DNA of 35,201 bases from Betaproteobacteria bacterium. GTDB taxonomy: Bacteria > Pseudomonadota > Gammaproteobacteria > Burkholderiales > Burkholderiaceae_C. The notes under the pieces are model-generated. The model saw only the letters and a program-made list of their open reading frames with translations, ran no database searches and was not told the origin of the DNA. Positions 13,734-22,728 of this stretch are shown piece after piece (the stretch's first letter is position 1; the number at the start of each line of letters is the position of its first letter). The position numbers and the translations under genes are program-made. The stretch is taken from assembly GCA_009924455.1 (NCBI GenBank), contig RFRO01000006.1, positions 1-35,201 of the forward strand. Direction: 5' to 3'.

Positions 13734-14317
13734 CCGGGCTTCGACACAGCCGCCGTAGCACCTGCAGCCAAATCAACGCGGATGCTGAATGTCAGCGGCA
13801 TCCGCACTTGTCCCGCCTGCGCAAGCTGCTCAGGGGCCACCGACTCGACCAGTTCGGGGTGGTCAAATCGCGTGGGCATGCTTTCCAGGTTTTTCAGGAA
13901 CTGTGCGATATCGCCATTGGAGGGGGCCAGGCCAGAGATCGTCAAACGATTACCAACCTGCTTCACTGCGCTCAGAACGACCGTTTCGGGGGTGCTCTGC
14001 AACAGTGCGGACATCATGCGAACTGGCGCATTGCGCATGGCCTGTAAAGACTCCACTGCGTTCTGGCGATCGCGCAACACCTTCAAATTCGATTCCAGGG
14101 CGCCGATTTCCTTGATCTGGGCATCCAGCTTGCTGACTTCACCCTCCAAAAGCGCAATATTCGCGCGCTGACCGTCAATTGATCGACCCATCACGTAGAA
14201 GGCCAGCATCGAAGCTGCGGCCCCCGCCACGACAAAGATGGCGAGCAATCGATAAAAAGACTGCTGGCTATCCGATAATTGGTCTGCGCCGACCGGCGCA
14301 ACAACCGTTCGATCCAT
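13730..14317 (-). CDS. pilN: Type IV pilus inner-membrane protein PilN (atypical N-terminus)
   Basis: One transmembrane helix plus coiled coil and SVKQVGNRLTISGLAPSNGDIAQFLKNLESM...FDHPELVES resemble PilN; position next to pilO with overlapping ends. N-terminus MDRTVVAPVGADQLSDSQQSFYRLL lacks the usual INLLPHR motif. Confidence 0.85.
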   Translation of the reverse strand: MDRTVVAPVGADQLSDSQQSFYRLLAIFVVAGAAASMLAFYVMGRSIDGQRANIALLEGEVSKLDAQIKEIGALESNLKVLRDRQNAVESLQAMRNAPVRMMSALLQSTPETVVLSAVKQVGNRLTISGLAPSNGDIAQFLKNLESMPTRFDHPELVESVAPEQLAQAGQVRMPLTFSIRVDLAAGATAAVSKPG

Positions 14318-14345
14318 TTTTTCCCCCTGCAAAATCCCCTAATCA

Positions 14346-14389
14346 GCACCATATTACAACAATACGTGCAATCTTTATTTTTATGGTGC
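14346..14389. repeat. 8-bp perfect inverted repeat GCACCATA ... TATGGTGC between divergent pilN and PBP1A genes
   Basis: GCACCATA at 14346-14353 and TATGGTGC at 14382-14389 separated by 28 nt in the ~135-bp divergent intergenic region. Confidence 0.4.
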
Positions 14390-14452
14390 AAGCCCATGGG
14401 TAACGGCGCTCCAAGCTGCGCCCCCGGCCGCCTGACCGCTTAACCACTGCCT

Positions 14453-16870
14453 ATGCAACCCGAAGAATCCCCCTCCACAGCCGCTGCGACCGCACGGATG
14501 CACCCGATTTTGGGATTACTCCTGAAGGCGTTGGCGTGGCTGATGGGGGCCTCCATCGCCGCCGTTGTCGGGGTGATGTGCCTGGTGGCGCTGGTGATGT
14601 CGATCGCCTACCCGAACCTGCCCGAAGTGTCGGATCTGGCCTCGTACCGACCCAAACTGCCGCTGCGGGTGTTCTCCATAGAGGGCGACCTCCTGGGAGA
14701 GTTTGGTGAGGAACACCGGACCTTCACCCCGATTGCGGAAATCCCCCAGGTGATGAAGGACGCGATTCTGGCCATCGAAGACGCGCGCTTTTTCCAACAC
14801 AACGGTGTCGATTACCTGGGCGTGGTGCGCGCCGGACTGGCCAATGTCGGCAAAGCCAAGAGCCAGGGCGCCTCCACCATCACCATGCAGGTCGCGCGCA
14901 ACGCCTACTTGTCCACGGAGAAAACGTTTACGCGAAAGATTTACGAAATCCTGCTGACCTTCAAGCTGGAAAACAACCTGACCAAGGATCAGATTCTGGA
15001 AATCTACATGAACCAGATTTATCTGGGGAACCGCGCGTACGGATTTGCGGCGGCGTCAGAAACCTATTTCGGAAAACCGCTGAAAGACATTTCCGTGGCG
15101 GAGGCTGCCATGTTGGCTGGCCTCCCCAAGGCACCTTCGGCCTACAACCCCATCGCCAACCCCAAACGGGCGCGGGTCCGCCAGCAGTACATCATCGAGC
15201 GCATGCTGGAAAACGGCTTTATCAGTGCCGCGCAGGCCGAAGCCGCCAAGGCAGAGGTCTTGCACATCAAAACTTTGGCATCCCGACAGAAAATACACGC
15301 GGAATACGTCACCGAGATGGTGCGTCAACTGATGTTCGCGCAATACGGTGAGGAAACCTACACACGCGGCTTGGACGTTCGAACCACTTTGCGCAGTGCG
15401 GACCAGGATGCTGCGTACCGCGCTTTGCGCCGGGGCATCATGGATTTTGAGCGCCGCCAGTTATACCGGGGGCCGGAGAAATTCATCACCCTGCCCGATG
15501 ATGCCCAAGAGCGCGAAGACGCTATTTTTGAGGTGTTGGACGAACACCCCGACAACGGTGATGTCCTGTCAGCGGTCGTTCTCGAAGCCGGACCGAAGAA
15601 GATGGTGGTTCAGCGGCAAGGCGGGGAGACGCTGGAGATCCTGGGCGAAGGCCTCAAGCCCGTGCTCTCCGGACTGTCGGACAAGGCGGCACCGAATATC
15701 AAAATCCGCCCGGGTGCCGTGATCCGCGTGGCAAAAACCGACAAAGGGAGCTGGGAAGCCACGCAGCTTCCGGAGGTTGAAGGGGCTTTTCTGTCGCTGG
15801 ACCCGCGTGACGGTGCGATCAAGGCGCTGGTGGGCGGATTTGACTTCGCCAAAAACAAGTTCAACCATGTCACCCAGGCCTGGCGGCAACCGGGCTCCAG
15901 TTTCAAGCCCTTTATTTATTCCGCCTCACTCGAAAAGGGCTTCACGCCGTCTACCGTCATCAATGACGCACCGCTGTTCTTTGACGCCGGAACCACCGGC
16001 GGGCAACCCTGGGAGCCAAAGAACTACGACGGCACATTTGACGGCCCGATGACGATGCGCCGCGGACTGGCCAAATCAAAAAACATGATCTCCATCCAGA
16101 TCCTGAACTCCATCGGCGCGCGCTACGCCCAGGACTGGATCACCCGTTTCGGGTTTGATGCCGACAAGCACCCGCCCTACCTGACCATGGCATTGGGTGC
16201 CGGCTCCGTCACGCCCATGCAAATGGGAGCGGCCTACTCGGTGTTCGCCAATGGGGGCTACCGGATCAACCCTTGGCTGATCAGCCGCGTCTCCGAACAA
16301 CGCGGCCGGGTGCTGGTGGACACCCCCGCCGCCCCGCTGAGCGAAGAAAACCGTGCCATTGACGCGCGCAACGCGTTCTTGATGACCAGCCTGCTGCAGG
16401 AGGTGACCCGGGCCGGTACTGCGGCGCGGGCCCAAGCCACACTGAAACGTCCTGATATTTACGGCAAGACAGGCACCACCAACGACGCCATGGATGCCTG
16501 GTTTGCCGGCTACCAAGCCACCACCACAGCCATCACCTGGATTGGTTACGACACGCCCCGCAAACTCGGTGACCGTGAAACCGGCGGCGGATTGGCATTG
16601 CCGATTTGGATCAGTTACATGGCCACCGCACTTCGCAACGTACCGGTCATGGAGCCCGATGCCCCCGAAGGCCTGTTGCACTTGGGGAACGAGTGGTACT
16701 ACGAAGAGTTCACCAAGGGTGCGGGTGTCAACAGCGTAGGCAGCACCGGCAGCAAGCCCGAACGCGATACCAAAGCCGCGACGCCTGCCGCGGCTGACAC
16801 GGCAGCAGCCCCGCCGCTGGCTGTCAGCCCGGAAGAAAAAAAATCAATTTTCGACTTGTTCCGTAACTGA
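14453..16870 (+). CDS. mrcA: Penicillin-binding protein 1A (bifunctional transglycosylase/transpeptidase)
   Basis: GT51 motifs (AIEDARFFQHNGVDYLGVVRA, GASTITMQVARN, KDQILEIYMNQIYLGNRAYGFAAASETYFGK); transpeptidase motifs (WRQPGSSFKPFIY, KSKNM, KTGTTNDAMDAWFAGY). Confidence 0.97.
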   Translation: MQPEESPSTAAATARMHPILGLLLKALAWLMGASIAAVVGVMCLVALVMSIAYPNLPEVSDLASYRPKLPLRVFSIEGDLLGEFGEEHRTFTPIAEIPQVMKDAILAIEDARFFQHNGVDYLGVVRAGLANVGKAKSQGASTITMQVARNAYLSTEKTFTRKIYEILLTFKLENNLTKDQILEIYMNQIYLGNRAYGFAAASETYFGKPLKDISVAEAAMLAGLPKAPSAYNPIANPKRARVRQQYIIERMLENGFISAAQAEAAKAEVLHIKTLASRQKIHAEYVTEMVRQLMFAQYGEETYTRGLDVRTTLRSADQDAAYRALRRGIMDFERRQLYRGPEKFITLPDDAQEREDAIFEVLDEHPDNGDVLSAVVLEAGPKKMVVQRQGGETLEILGEGLKPVLSGLSDKAAPNIKIRPGAVIRVAKTDKGSWEATQLPEVEGAFLSLDPRDGAIKALVGGFDFAKNKFNHVTQAWRQPGSSFKPFIYSASLEKGFTPSTVINDAPLFFDAGTTGGQPWEPKNYDGTFDGPMTMRRGLAKSKNMISIQILNSIGARYAQDWITRFGFDADKHPPYLTMALGAGSVTPMQMGAAYSVFANGGYRINPWLISRVSEQRGRVLVDTPAAPLSEENRAIDARNAFLMTSLLQEVTRAGTAARAQATLKRPDIYGKTGTTNDAMDAWFAGYQATTTAITWIGYDTPRKLGDRETGGGLALPIWISYMATALRNVPVMEPDAPEGLLHLGNEWYYEEFTKGAGVNSVGSTGSKPERDTKAATPAAADTAAAPPLAVSPEEKKSIFDLFRN

Positions 16871-16885
16871 GGATTGCTGGAATTC

Positions 16886-17236
16886 TCAGGCGCCGGGTTG
16901 GCGAAAATCCAGCGCTGCACCGGACTGGGCACTGGCATCCCGCGCAAGGATCGCAAAAAACTCACCTTGGCCCTTGGTATCCTGCCAATGGCCATCCACC
17001 CAGCGGAAGTGGTATCCGCCCGAGCGCGCAGCCAACCACACCTCATGCAATGGCTTTTGCAGGTTCACCACAATCTGGCTGCGGTTCTCAAAGACCAGCG
17101 TGACCATACCGCCCACACGCTGGTTGTCGATATCTGTCACGGCCCCATCGTTGATGCGATCGCAGGCCAATTCCACGGCGCGCAGCAAGGCTTCCGCCTG
17201 GTTCATGAATTCGGAATCCGACTGCGATGGGCTCAT
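16886..17236 (-). CDS. cyaY: Frataxin-like iron donor protein CyaY
   Basis: [28 protein letters not shown]...[47 protein letters not shown] is typical CyaY. Confidence 0.93.
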   Translation of the reverse strand: MSPSQSDSEFMNQAEALLRAVELACDRINDGAVTDIDNQRVGGMVTLVFENRSQIVVNLQKPLHEVWLAARSGGYHFRWVDGHWQDTKGQGEFFAILARDASAQSGAALDFRQPGA

Positions 17237-17248
17237 TACAATTTGACG

Positions 17249-17431
17249 ATGATGAAGTTCTTGAAAACCGTAGTGTGCGCCAGCGTCTTGAGCGCCGGCA
17301 CAGCCCATCTTAGCGGCTGCGGCCAAAGCGGTCCACTGTATCTACCCAAGGACAAGCCCTTCGCCAGTCGGTCAATCCCGCCGTGCCTGGTTGCCGGTTT
17401 CTCGCCTCTGGCGACACAGGGCGCAGCATGA
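17249..17431 (+). CDS. Small LptM/YifL-like lipoprotein upstream of lysA
   Basis: [37 protein letters not shown]: lipobox LSGC followed by GQSGPLYLP; ends in an ATGA overlap with lysA. Confidence 0.8.
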   Translation: MMKFLKTVVCASVLSAGTAHLSGCGQSGPLYLPKDKPFASRSIPPCLVAGFSPLATQGAA

Positions 17432-18705
17432 GTACACCCACACTTTCTGGATATCCCTTTGTCCATTACAGCGGCGGAAAACTGCACATGGAGGACGTTG
17501 CCCTGGAAACTGTGGCGCATGCGCACGGAACCCCGCTGTTCATGTATTCCAAGTCGGCCATGCTGTCTGCGCTGGCCGCCTACCAGCGGGGTTTTGCCGG
17601 TCGCCAGGCCCAGATTTGCTATGCCATGAAGGCCAACTCCACCCTGGGGGTTCTGCAGGTTTTTGCCGAGGCGGGCTGCGGCTTTGACATCGTCTCCGGA
17701 GGCGAATTGGCCCGCGTCATCGCCGCCGGCGGCGATGTGGGCAAGGTCATTTTTTCCGGCGTGGGCAAAACCCGCGCAGAAATGCGCCAGGCGCTGGAGG
17801 CCGGGATAGCTTGCTTTAATGTGGAAAGCGAGGCCGAACTCGCGGTCTTGAACGAGGTTGCTTTGGAGCGCGGCTGCACAGCACCGATCAGCATCCGGGT
17901 CAACCCCAACGTGGACCCGAAAACCCACCCCTATATTTCCACGGGCCTCAAAGGCAACAAATTCGGCGTGGCCCATGAGCGCACGCTGGCCACCTACCAG
18001 CGCGCCGCGCAAATGCCGGGCCTTCGCATTGTGGGCATCGACTGCCACATCGGCTCGCAAATCACGGACAGCGCCCCCTACCTGGATGCCATGGACCGGA
18101 TGCTGGATCTGGTGACGGCCATCGAAGCGGCTGGCATCCACCTGGAACACATTGACTTGGGCGGCGGGCTGGGCATCGACTACAACGGCGACACACCGCC
18201 GGCAGCCGATGCCTTGTGGGCACAGTTGCTGGCCAAGCTGGACGCCCGCGGTTTCGGGCAGCGCAAGCTGATGATCGAACCCGGGCGCTCCCTGGTCGGC
18301 AATGCCGGGGTGTGCGTGACCGAGGTGCTATATCTCAAACCCGGCGATCAGAAAAATTTCTGCATCGTGGATGCCGCCATGAATGACCTGCCGCGCCCTG
18401 CGATGTACCAGGCCTTTCACCGCATCGTGCCGCTGGGCGAGCACCCGGATCGCACAGCCATGTTGTGCGACGTGGTCGGCCCCGTGTGCGAAAGCGGCGA
18501 CTGGATCGGACGCGACCGTGAAATCAACGCGCAAGCCGGCGAGTACCTGGCGGTGTTATCGGCGGGTGCTTACTGCGTCAGCATGTCCAGCAACTACAAC
18601 TCCCGCCCGCGCGCGGCCGAGCTGCTGGTGGACGGCGACACCGTGCATGTGCTGCGGCCCCGTGAAAGCGTTACCGCGCTTTTCGCGGGCGAACAGCTGC
18701 TCTAG
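17428..18705 (+). CDS. lysA: Diaminopimelate decarboxylase
   Basis: QICYAMKANSTLGVLQVFAEAGCGFDIVSGGEL...GVGKTRAEM...IDCHIGSQI...IDLGGGLGIDY...EPGRSLVGNAG: PLP-dependent group IV decarboxylase motifs. Confidence 0.97.
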   Translation: MSTPTLSGYPFVHYSGGKLHMEDVALETVAHAHGTPLFMYSKSAMLSALAAYQRGFAGRQAQICYAMKANSTLGVLQVFAEAGCGFDIVSGGELARVIAAGGDVGKVIFSGVGKTRAEMRQALEAGIACFNVESEAELAVLNEVALERGCTAPISIRVNPNVDPKTHPYISTGLKGNKFGVAHERTLATYQRAAQMPGLRIVGIDCHIGSQITDSAPYLDAMDRMLDLVTAIEAAGIHLEHIDLGGGLGIDYNGDTPPAADALWAQLLAKLDARGFGQRKLMIEPGRSLVGNAGVCVTEVLYLKPGDQKNFCIVDAAMNDLPRPAMYQAFHRIVPLGEHPDRTAMLCDVVGPVCESGDWIGRDREINAQAGEYLAVLSAGAYCVSMSSNYNSRPRAAELLVDGDTVHVLRPRESVTALFAGEQLL

Positions 18706-18725
18706 ACGCTGTGCCCTAGCGCTGG

Positions 18726-19325
18726 CTACCGACCGCGCCAGCGCCGCAGCACCCGCCATCCCAGCAAAGCGCCCAGGATCGCGGCGTACACCGCGACTTC
18801 TGCCACATTGTTCTTGGCGGCCCGCATCCAAAAGAAATGCAATAGCGCCAAACCGGCAACCAGGTACACCGCCCGGTGCAGCCGCTGCCACCAGAGCGCG
18901 CCCAGCCGCCGAACGGCGCCGTTCCAGGATGTTGCAGCCAGCATGATCAAAAGCAGCAGCGAGACAAAACCGACCAGAATGAACGGGCGCTTGGCGATGT
19001 CCACCGTGATCTCAGCGGGCTCGAAACCCTTGTCCAACCAGCTGTAAGCCAGAAAATGCAGTACCGCGTAGAAAAAAACAAACAAGCCCAGCATGCGCCG
19101 CAAGCGGGCCAATGGCGTCAGGCCTAAGCTGACGCGCAGGGGCGTCACCGCGAGTGCCACACACAAGAAACGCAAGGTCCAATCGCCACTAGAGCGCACC
19201 AGCGCTTCGGCCGGATTGGGGCCCAGCTGCCCTGCCATTGCCCCGAACAGCAACCAACCGAAGGGGAGTAAGGCGAACATGAAAAGCAGCGGTTTGATGA
19301 CCCTCGCGTTGAGCCAACGGCTCAT
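18726..19325 (-). CDS. msrQ: Methionine-sulfoxide reductase heme-binding subunit MsrQ (YedZ)
   Basis: Multi-TM protein with GDWTLRFLCVALAVTPLRVSLGL...RRMLGLFVFFYAVLHFLAYSWLD...RPFILVGFVSLLLLIMLAATSW...WQRLHRAVYLVAGLALLHFFW; next to msrP. Confidence 0.93.
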   Translation of the reverse strand: MSRWLNARVIKPLLFMFALLPFGWLLFGAMAGQLGPNPAEALVRSSGDWTLRFLCVALAVTPLRVSLGLTPLARLRRMLGLFVFFYAVLHFLAYSWLDKGFEPAEITVDIAKRPFILVGFVSLLLLIMLAATSWNGAVRRLGALWWQRLHRAVYLVAGLALLHFFWMRAAKNNVAEVAVYAAILGALLGWRVLRRWRGR

Positions 19326-19367
19326 GGACATGCGTAGCGCCACGGCTGACATGCTGCCAAAGCCTGA

Positions 19368-20315
19368 TCAGTAGAACTTCTGCAAATCCATGCCCGCGTA
19401 GAGCTGCCCCACTTCGGCTTCATACCCGTTGAACATCGGTGTCTTGCGGCGTTTGTCAAAAAGGCCGTCTTCGCCGATGCGCCGTTCGGTCGCCTGGCTC
19501 CAGCGCGGGTGATCGACTTTGGGGTTCACGTTGGAATAGAAGCCGTATTCGTTGGCAGCCGCCTTGTTCCACGCCGTGCCGGGCTGGTTTTCGGTGAACC
19601 GGATTTTGACGATGCTTTTGGCGCTCTTGAAACCGTATTTCCAGGGCACGACCAGGCGCACCGGCGCGCCGTTTTGGTTGGGCAAGACCTCGCCATACAT
19701 GCCAAACGTGAGCAAAGTCAAAGGGTGGCGGGCTTCGTCCAACCGCAGGCCCTCGGCATACGGCCAATCCAGCGTGCGGCTTCCCACAAACGGCATGGTC
19801 TTGGGGTCTGCCAGGCTGACAAACTCGACATACTTGGCGCTGCCAAGGGGCTCCACGCGCTTGATAAGCTCCACCAGCGAGTACCCGACCCAGGGGATCA
19901 CCATGGACCAACCCTCGACGCAACGCAACCGGTAGATGCGCTCCTCCAGCGGGCTGAGTTTGAGCAAATCATCCAAGCCAAAAGTCGCCGGCTTTTTCAC
20001 CAGCCCAGCCACCTCGACTGTCCACGGCGTCGTTTTCAGGGTGTGCGCGTTGCGCGCCGGGTCGGCCTTATCGGTGCCGAATTCGTAAAAGTTGTTGTAA
20101 GTGGATGCGTCCTGGTAGCGCGTCGGCTTATCCATGGACACCGCGCCTGCGACCGTACTTTTGCGCGCATCCAGCGGCGCCAGAACGCCGGGCCGGGTTG
20201 GCTGGGACCACGCCGAGGGTGCTCCTATGGCACCGAGCGCTGCAGCGCCCAATCCCTGCAATAAACGGCGGCGGTTTTCGTAAACCGGGCGTGGGGTGAT
20301 ATCCGAAGCGCGCAT
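19368..20315 (-). CDS. msrP: Methionine-sulfoxide reductase molybdopterin catalytic subunit MsrP (YedY), Tat substrate
   Basis: Twin-arginine-like leader [68 protein letters not shown]; sulfite oxidase-type fold motifs. Confidence 0.95.
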   Translation of the reverse strand: MRASDITPRPVYENRRRLLQGLGAAALGAIGAPSAWSQPTRPGVLAPLDARKSTVAGAVSMDKPTRYQDASTYNNFYEFGTDKADPARNAHTLKTTPWTVEVAGLVKKPATFGLDDLLKLSPLEERIYRLRCVEGWSMVIPWVGYSLVELIKRVEPLGSAKYVEFVSLADPKTMPFVGSRTLDWPYAEGLRLDEARHPLTLLTFGMYGEVLPNQNGAPVRLVVPWKYGFKSAKSIVKIRFTENQPGTAWNKAAANEYGFYSNVNPKVDHPRWSQATERRIGEDGLFDKRRKTPMFNGYEAEVGQLYAGMDLQKFY

Positions 20316-20335
20316 ATCTCTGCTCCCATGAATGA

Positions 20336-20374
20336 ACCAAAAACAAAGGCAGGCGGTCTGTCGACACGCCCGCC
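20336..20374 (-). terminator. Probable rho-independent terminator downstream of cytochrome c4 gene
   Basis: Minus strand: GGCGGGC-(loop)-GCCTGCC (7 bp with one G-U; arms at plus-strand 20368-20374 and 20348-20354) followed by TTTGTTTTTGG. Confidence 0.6.
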
Positions 20375-20395
20375 CAGATCAACTGGATGAACAGC

Positions 20396-21025
20396 TTATC
20401 GCAATCCGGCCACGTAGTCCGCCAGCGCCTGGATTTCCCGGTCATTGAGCTTGGCTGCGACCTGGGACATCTGTACGCTGTTGTTACGAACACCGCCACG
20501 GAAGGCAGTCAACTGGGCTGCAGCGTAATCGGCGTGTTGCCCCTGCAGGCGCGGATACTGCGCCGGGATACCGGCACCGCTGGGACCATGGCAACCCGAA
20601 CAGGCAGCGATTTGCCGATCCGCAATGCCGCCACGGTAGATGCGCTCACCCAAAGCCACCAACTCTTTATTCTTCGCAAAACCAGGCTTAGCGCTTTTGC
20701 CGCTGAGCCAGTAAGCGATGTTGCGCATATCGTCTTCCGACAAAGCGCTCGCAAAGCCCTTCATGATGGCGTTATCGCGCTTACCCGATTTGAACTCCTG
20801 CAACTGCTTCACCAGGTATTCAGGATGCTGCTGCGCCAGCTTCGGGTATGCCGGGGAACCGGAGTTGCCATCTGCACCGTGGCAGGCGGCGCACACCGCG
20901 CCAAAACTGGCCTCGCCCTTGGCTGTATCCGGTTTTGCCACAGCGGCTTCCGGCGAATTGGCGCTAGCGCTCACGGAAGCTACCGCAAGGGCCAGCAAGA
21001 CGAGGAGGTGGGAGATCGGCTTCAT
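20396..21025 (-). CDS. Di-heme cytochrome c4
   Basis: Signal peptide MKPISHLLVLLALAVASVSASA; two heme-c motifs CAACH and CSGCH; repeat architecture of cytochrome c4. Confidence 0.93.
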   Translation of the reverse strand: MKPISHLLVLLALAVASVSASANSPEAAVAKPDTAKGEASFGAVCAACHGADGNSGSPAYPKLAQQHPEYLVKQLQEFKSGKRDNAIMKGFASALSEDDMRNIAYWLSGKSAKPGFAKNKELVALGERIYRGGIADRQIAACSGCHGPSGAGIPAQYPRLQGQHADYAAAQLTAFRGGVRNNSVQMSQVAAKLNDREIQALADYVAGLR

Positions 21026-21133
21026 AGGAAGAAATAGGGGAGAGAAAAACCGCCGCATTCTACAATGGGGGCTGACGCTCTCGTCCGCCTGCCCATCCAT
21101 TGCGAGACGGGACTGCACATAAATAGAACAACG

Positions 21134-21835
21134 ATGAAACCCCACCCACCAACCCGTGCATCCGCGCAACGCCCCGCTGCCGGCGCGACTGTGCAAACGG
21201 ACAAGTCTGCAGCCGACGTGGCGCTGGGTTGGCTGCACACGGCACGTTTTCTGACTACAGCGCCCCAGCTGCACTTTTTGCCGGACCTGGATATTCCTGA
21301 AATTGCTTTTGTAGGACGCTCCAACGCGGGCAAATCGACATGCATTAACACCTTGACGCAGCAAAAACAACTGGCCTTTGCGTCCAAAAAGCCAGGCCGT
21401 ACCCAGCACATCAACCTATTCTCTTTGGGAAAACAGGGGGTGATGGATGCGGTGCTCACCGATCTACCCGGCTACGGTTACGCGGCGGTCCCACGCCAGG
21501 AAAAAGTGCGTTGGCAGCAGGTGATGGCCAATTACCTGGTCACCCGCAAAAACCTGCGCGGCATCGTTTTGATGTGCGATCCACGCCTGGGGATGACCGA
21601 ATTGGATGAAGTTCTGCTGGACCTGTTGCGCCCCCGGGTGCAAGAGGGGCTGAAATTTCTGGTGGTTCTCACCAAAGCCGACAAACTCACCCGCAGCGAA
21701 GCCACCAAAGCACTCTCTATTACCCGCCTGCAAGCCGGCGGCGGCGAGGTGCGGCTCTTTTCGGCAACCAAACGCACGGGGATTGATGAGGTCGCCGCGT
21801 TGCTGTGGGATTGGGCTCACCCGGCCGCAGCTTAG
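21134..21835 (+). CDS. engB: Ribosome biogenesis GTP-binding protein YsxC/EngB
   Basis: IAFVGRSNAGKSTCINTLTQQ, KPGRTQHINLF, TDLPGYGYAAVP, VLTKADKL: G1, G3 and G4 motifs in EngB context. Start chosen at MKPHPPTRAS. Confidence 0.95.
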   Translation: MKPHPPTRASAQRPAAGATVQTDKSAADVALGWLHTARFLTTAPQLHFLPDLDIPEIAFVGRSNAGKSTCINTLTQQKQLAFASKKPGRTQHINLFSLGKQGVMDAVLTDLPGYGYAAVPRQEKVRWQQVMANYLVTRKNLRGIVLMCDPRLGMTELDEVLLDLLRPRVQEGLKFLVVLTKADKLTRSEATKALSITRLQAGGGEVRLFSATKRTGIDEVAALLWDWAHPAAA

Positions 21836-22728
21836 TACACGGCAGGTTCGCCAGGCGGGCGGGTTTTGAAGCGCTTGTGCACCCAGAAATACTGCGCTGG
21901 CATGGTCTCAATCCAGCTTTGCAGGCGCAGGTTCATCAGCGCCGTATCCGCCGCGACATCGTCGGTGGGGAAACCGTCCCATGCATCCAGCATGTTGATC
22001 TCGTAACCCTGCGGGGTCAGGCGTGCCAGGAGCGGGATGACGCGGGCCCGTCCCATGCGGGCGAAACGCGATAGCGAGGGAACCGTCGCTGTGGAAACAC
22101 CGAAAAACGGGACAAAAATCGATTCCTCCGGCCCGAAGTTCATGTCTGGCAGCAAAAACAACAAGCCATCTTTACGCAGCAGGCTGACGATGGACTTCAC
22201 ACCGTCATAGCGCGTCATCAAGCGCACATCACCAAAGCGCTGGCGCCCGCGCGCGGCCCAGGCGTCGACCAGCAGGTTGCGCTGCGGCGTGTAAATCGTG
22301 GTGCATTGCCGCGTGGTGTGCAGACTGACCGCCAACGCCGCCGCATCCAGCCCGTAAAAATGGGGCGACAAAATGATCACGGGGCCGGATTGGTCCAACG
22401 CGTCCCAGTTCCCGACCCGCCGAATCCGCTGCTGCAAGACATGGGCAGGTGCTTCCCACAGCCAACCCCGGTCCAACCACGACTGGGAAAAATACACAAA
22501 GGTCTGAAAGGCCCGCGCCCAGCGCTGCCTGCGCGTCCAATGTGGGAAGCACAGTTGAAGGTTCACCAGCACCACCCGCAACCGTGGAACAGCCAGCACG
22601 AACAAGATGCATCCCATTACCGTGCCGACACCCCGAACCACCGGCAAGGGCAAGCGCCCCAGCCCACGCACCAAGCCCAGAACCAGGTGACTCAAAAATG
22701 CGGAAACGGCGTCTTTAAGAAGCTGCAT
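21832..22728 (-). CDS. HtrB/LpxL-family lipid A biosynthesis acyltransferase
   Basis: VIILSPHFYGLDAAALAV (HX4D-like), LRKDGLLFLLPDMNFGPEESIFVPFFGVSTATVPSLSRFARMGRARVIPL; LpxL/HtrB family. Confidence 0.9.
   Translation of the reverse strand: MQLLKDAVSAFLSHLVLGLVRGLGRLPLPVVRGVGTVMGCILFVLAVPRLRVVLVNLQLCFPHWTRRQRWARAFQTFVYFSQSWLDRGWLWEAPAHVLQQRIRRVGNWDALDQSGPVIILSPHFYGLDAAALAVSLHTTRQCTTIYTPQRNLLVDAWAARGRQRFGDVRLMTRYDGVKSIVSLLRKDGLLFLLPDMNFGPEESIFVPFFGVSTATVPSLSRFARMGRARVIPLLARLTPQGYEINMLDAWDGFPTDDVAADTALMNLRLQSWIETMPAQYFWVHKRFKTRPPGEPAVY

Noticed and set aside
14191-14397. Alternative frame upstream of pilN (MVLIRGFCRGKKWIERLLRR...) as a possible missing INLLPHR segment or pilM remnant
   Set aside because: Only the first residues are loosely similar to MxLI; no LLPHR motif and no actin-like PilM fold motifs are visible, so it does not support a simple frameshift repair.
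17236-18150. 304-aa minus-strand ORF antisense to lysA
   Set aside because: lysA has full catalytic motifs on the plus strand; the opposite ORF shows no family features.
20396-21409. 337-aa version of the cytochrome c4 ORF
   Set aside because: The N-terminal 128 residues run antisense through engB; a clean signal peptide starts at MKPISHLL (21025), giving the expected cytochrome c4 size.
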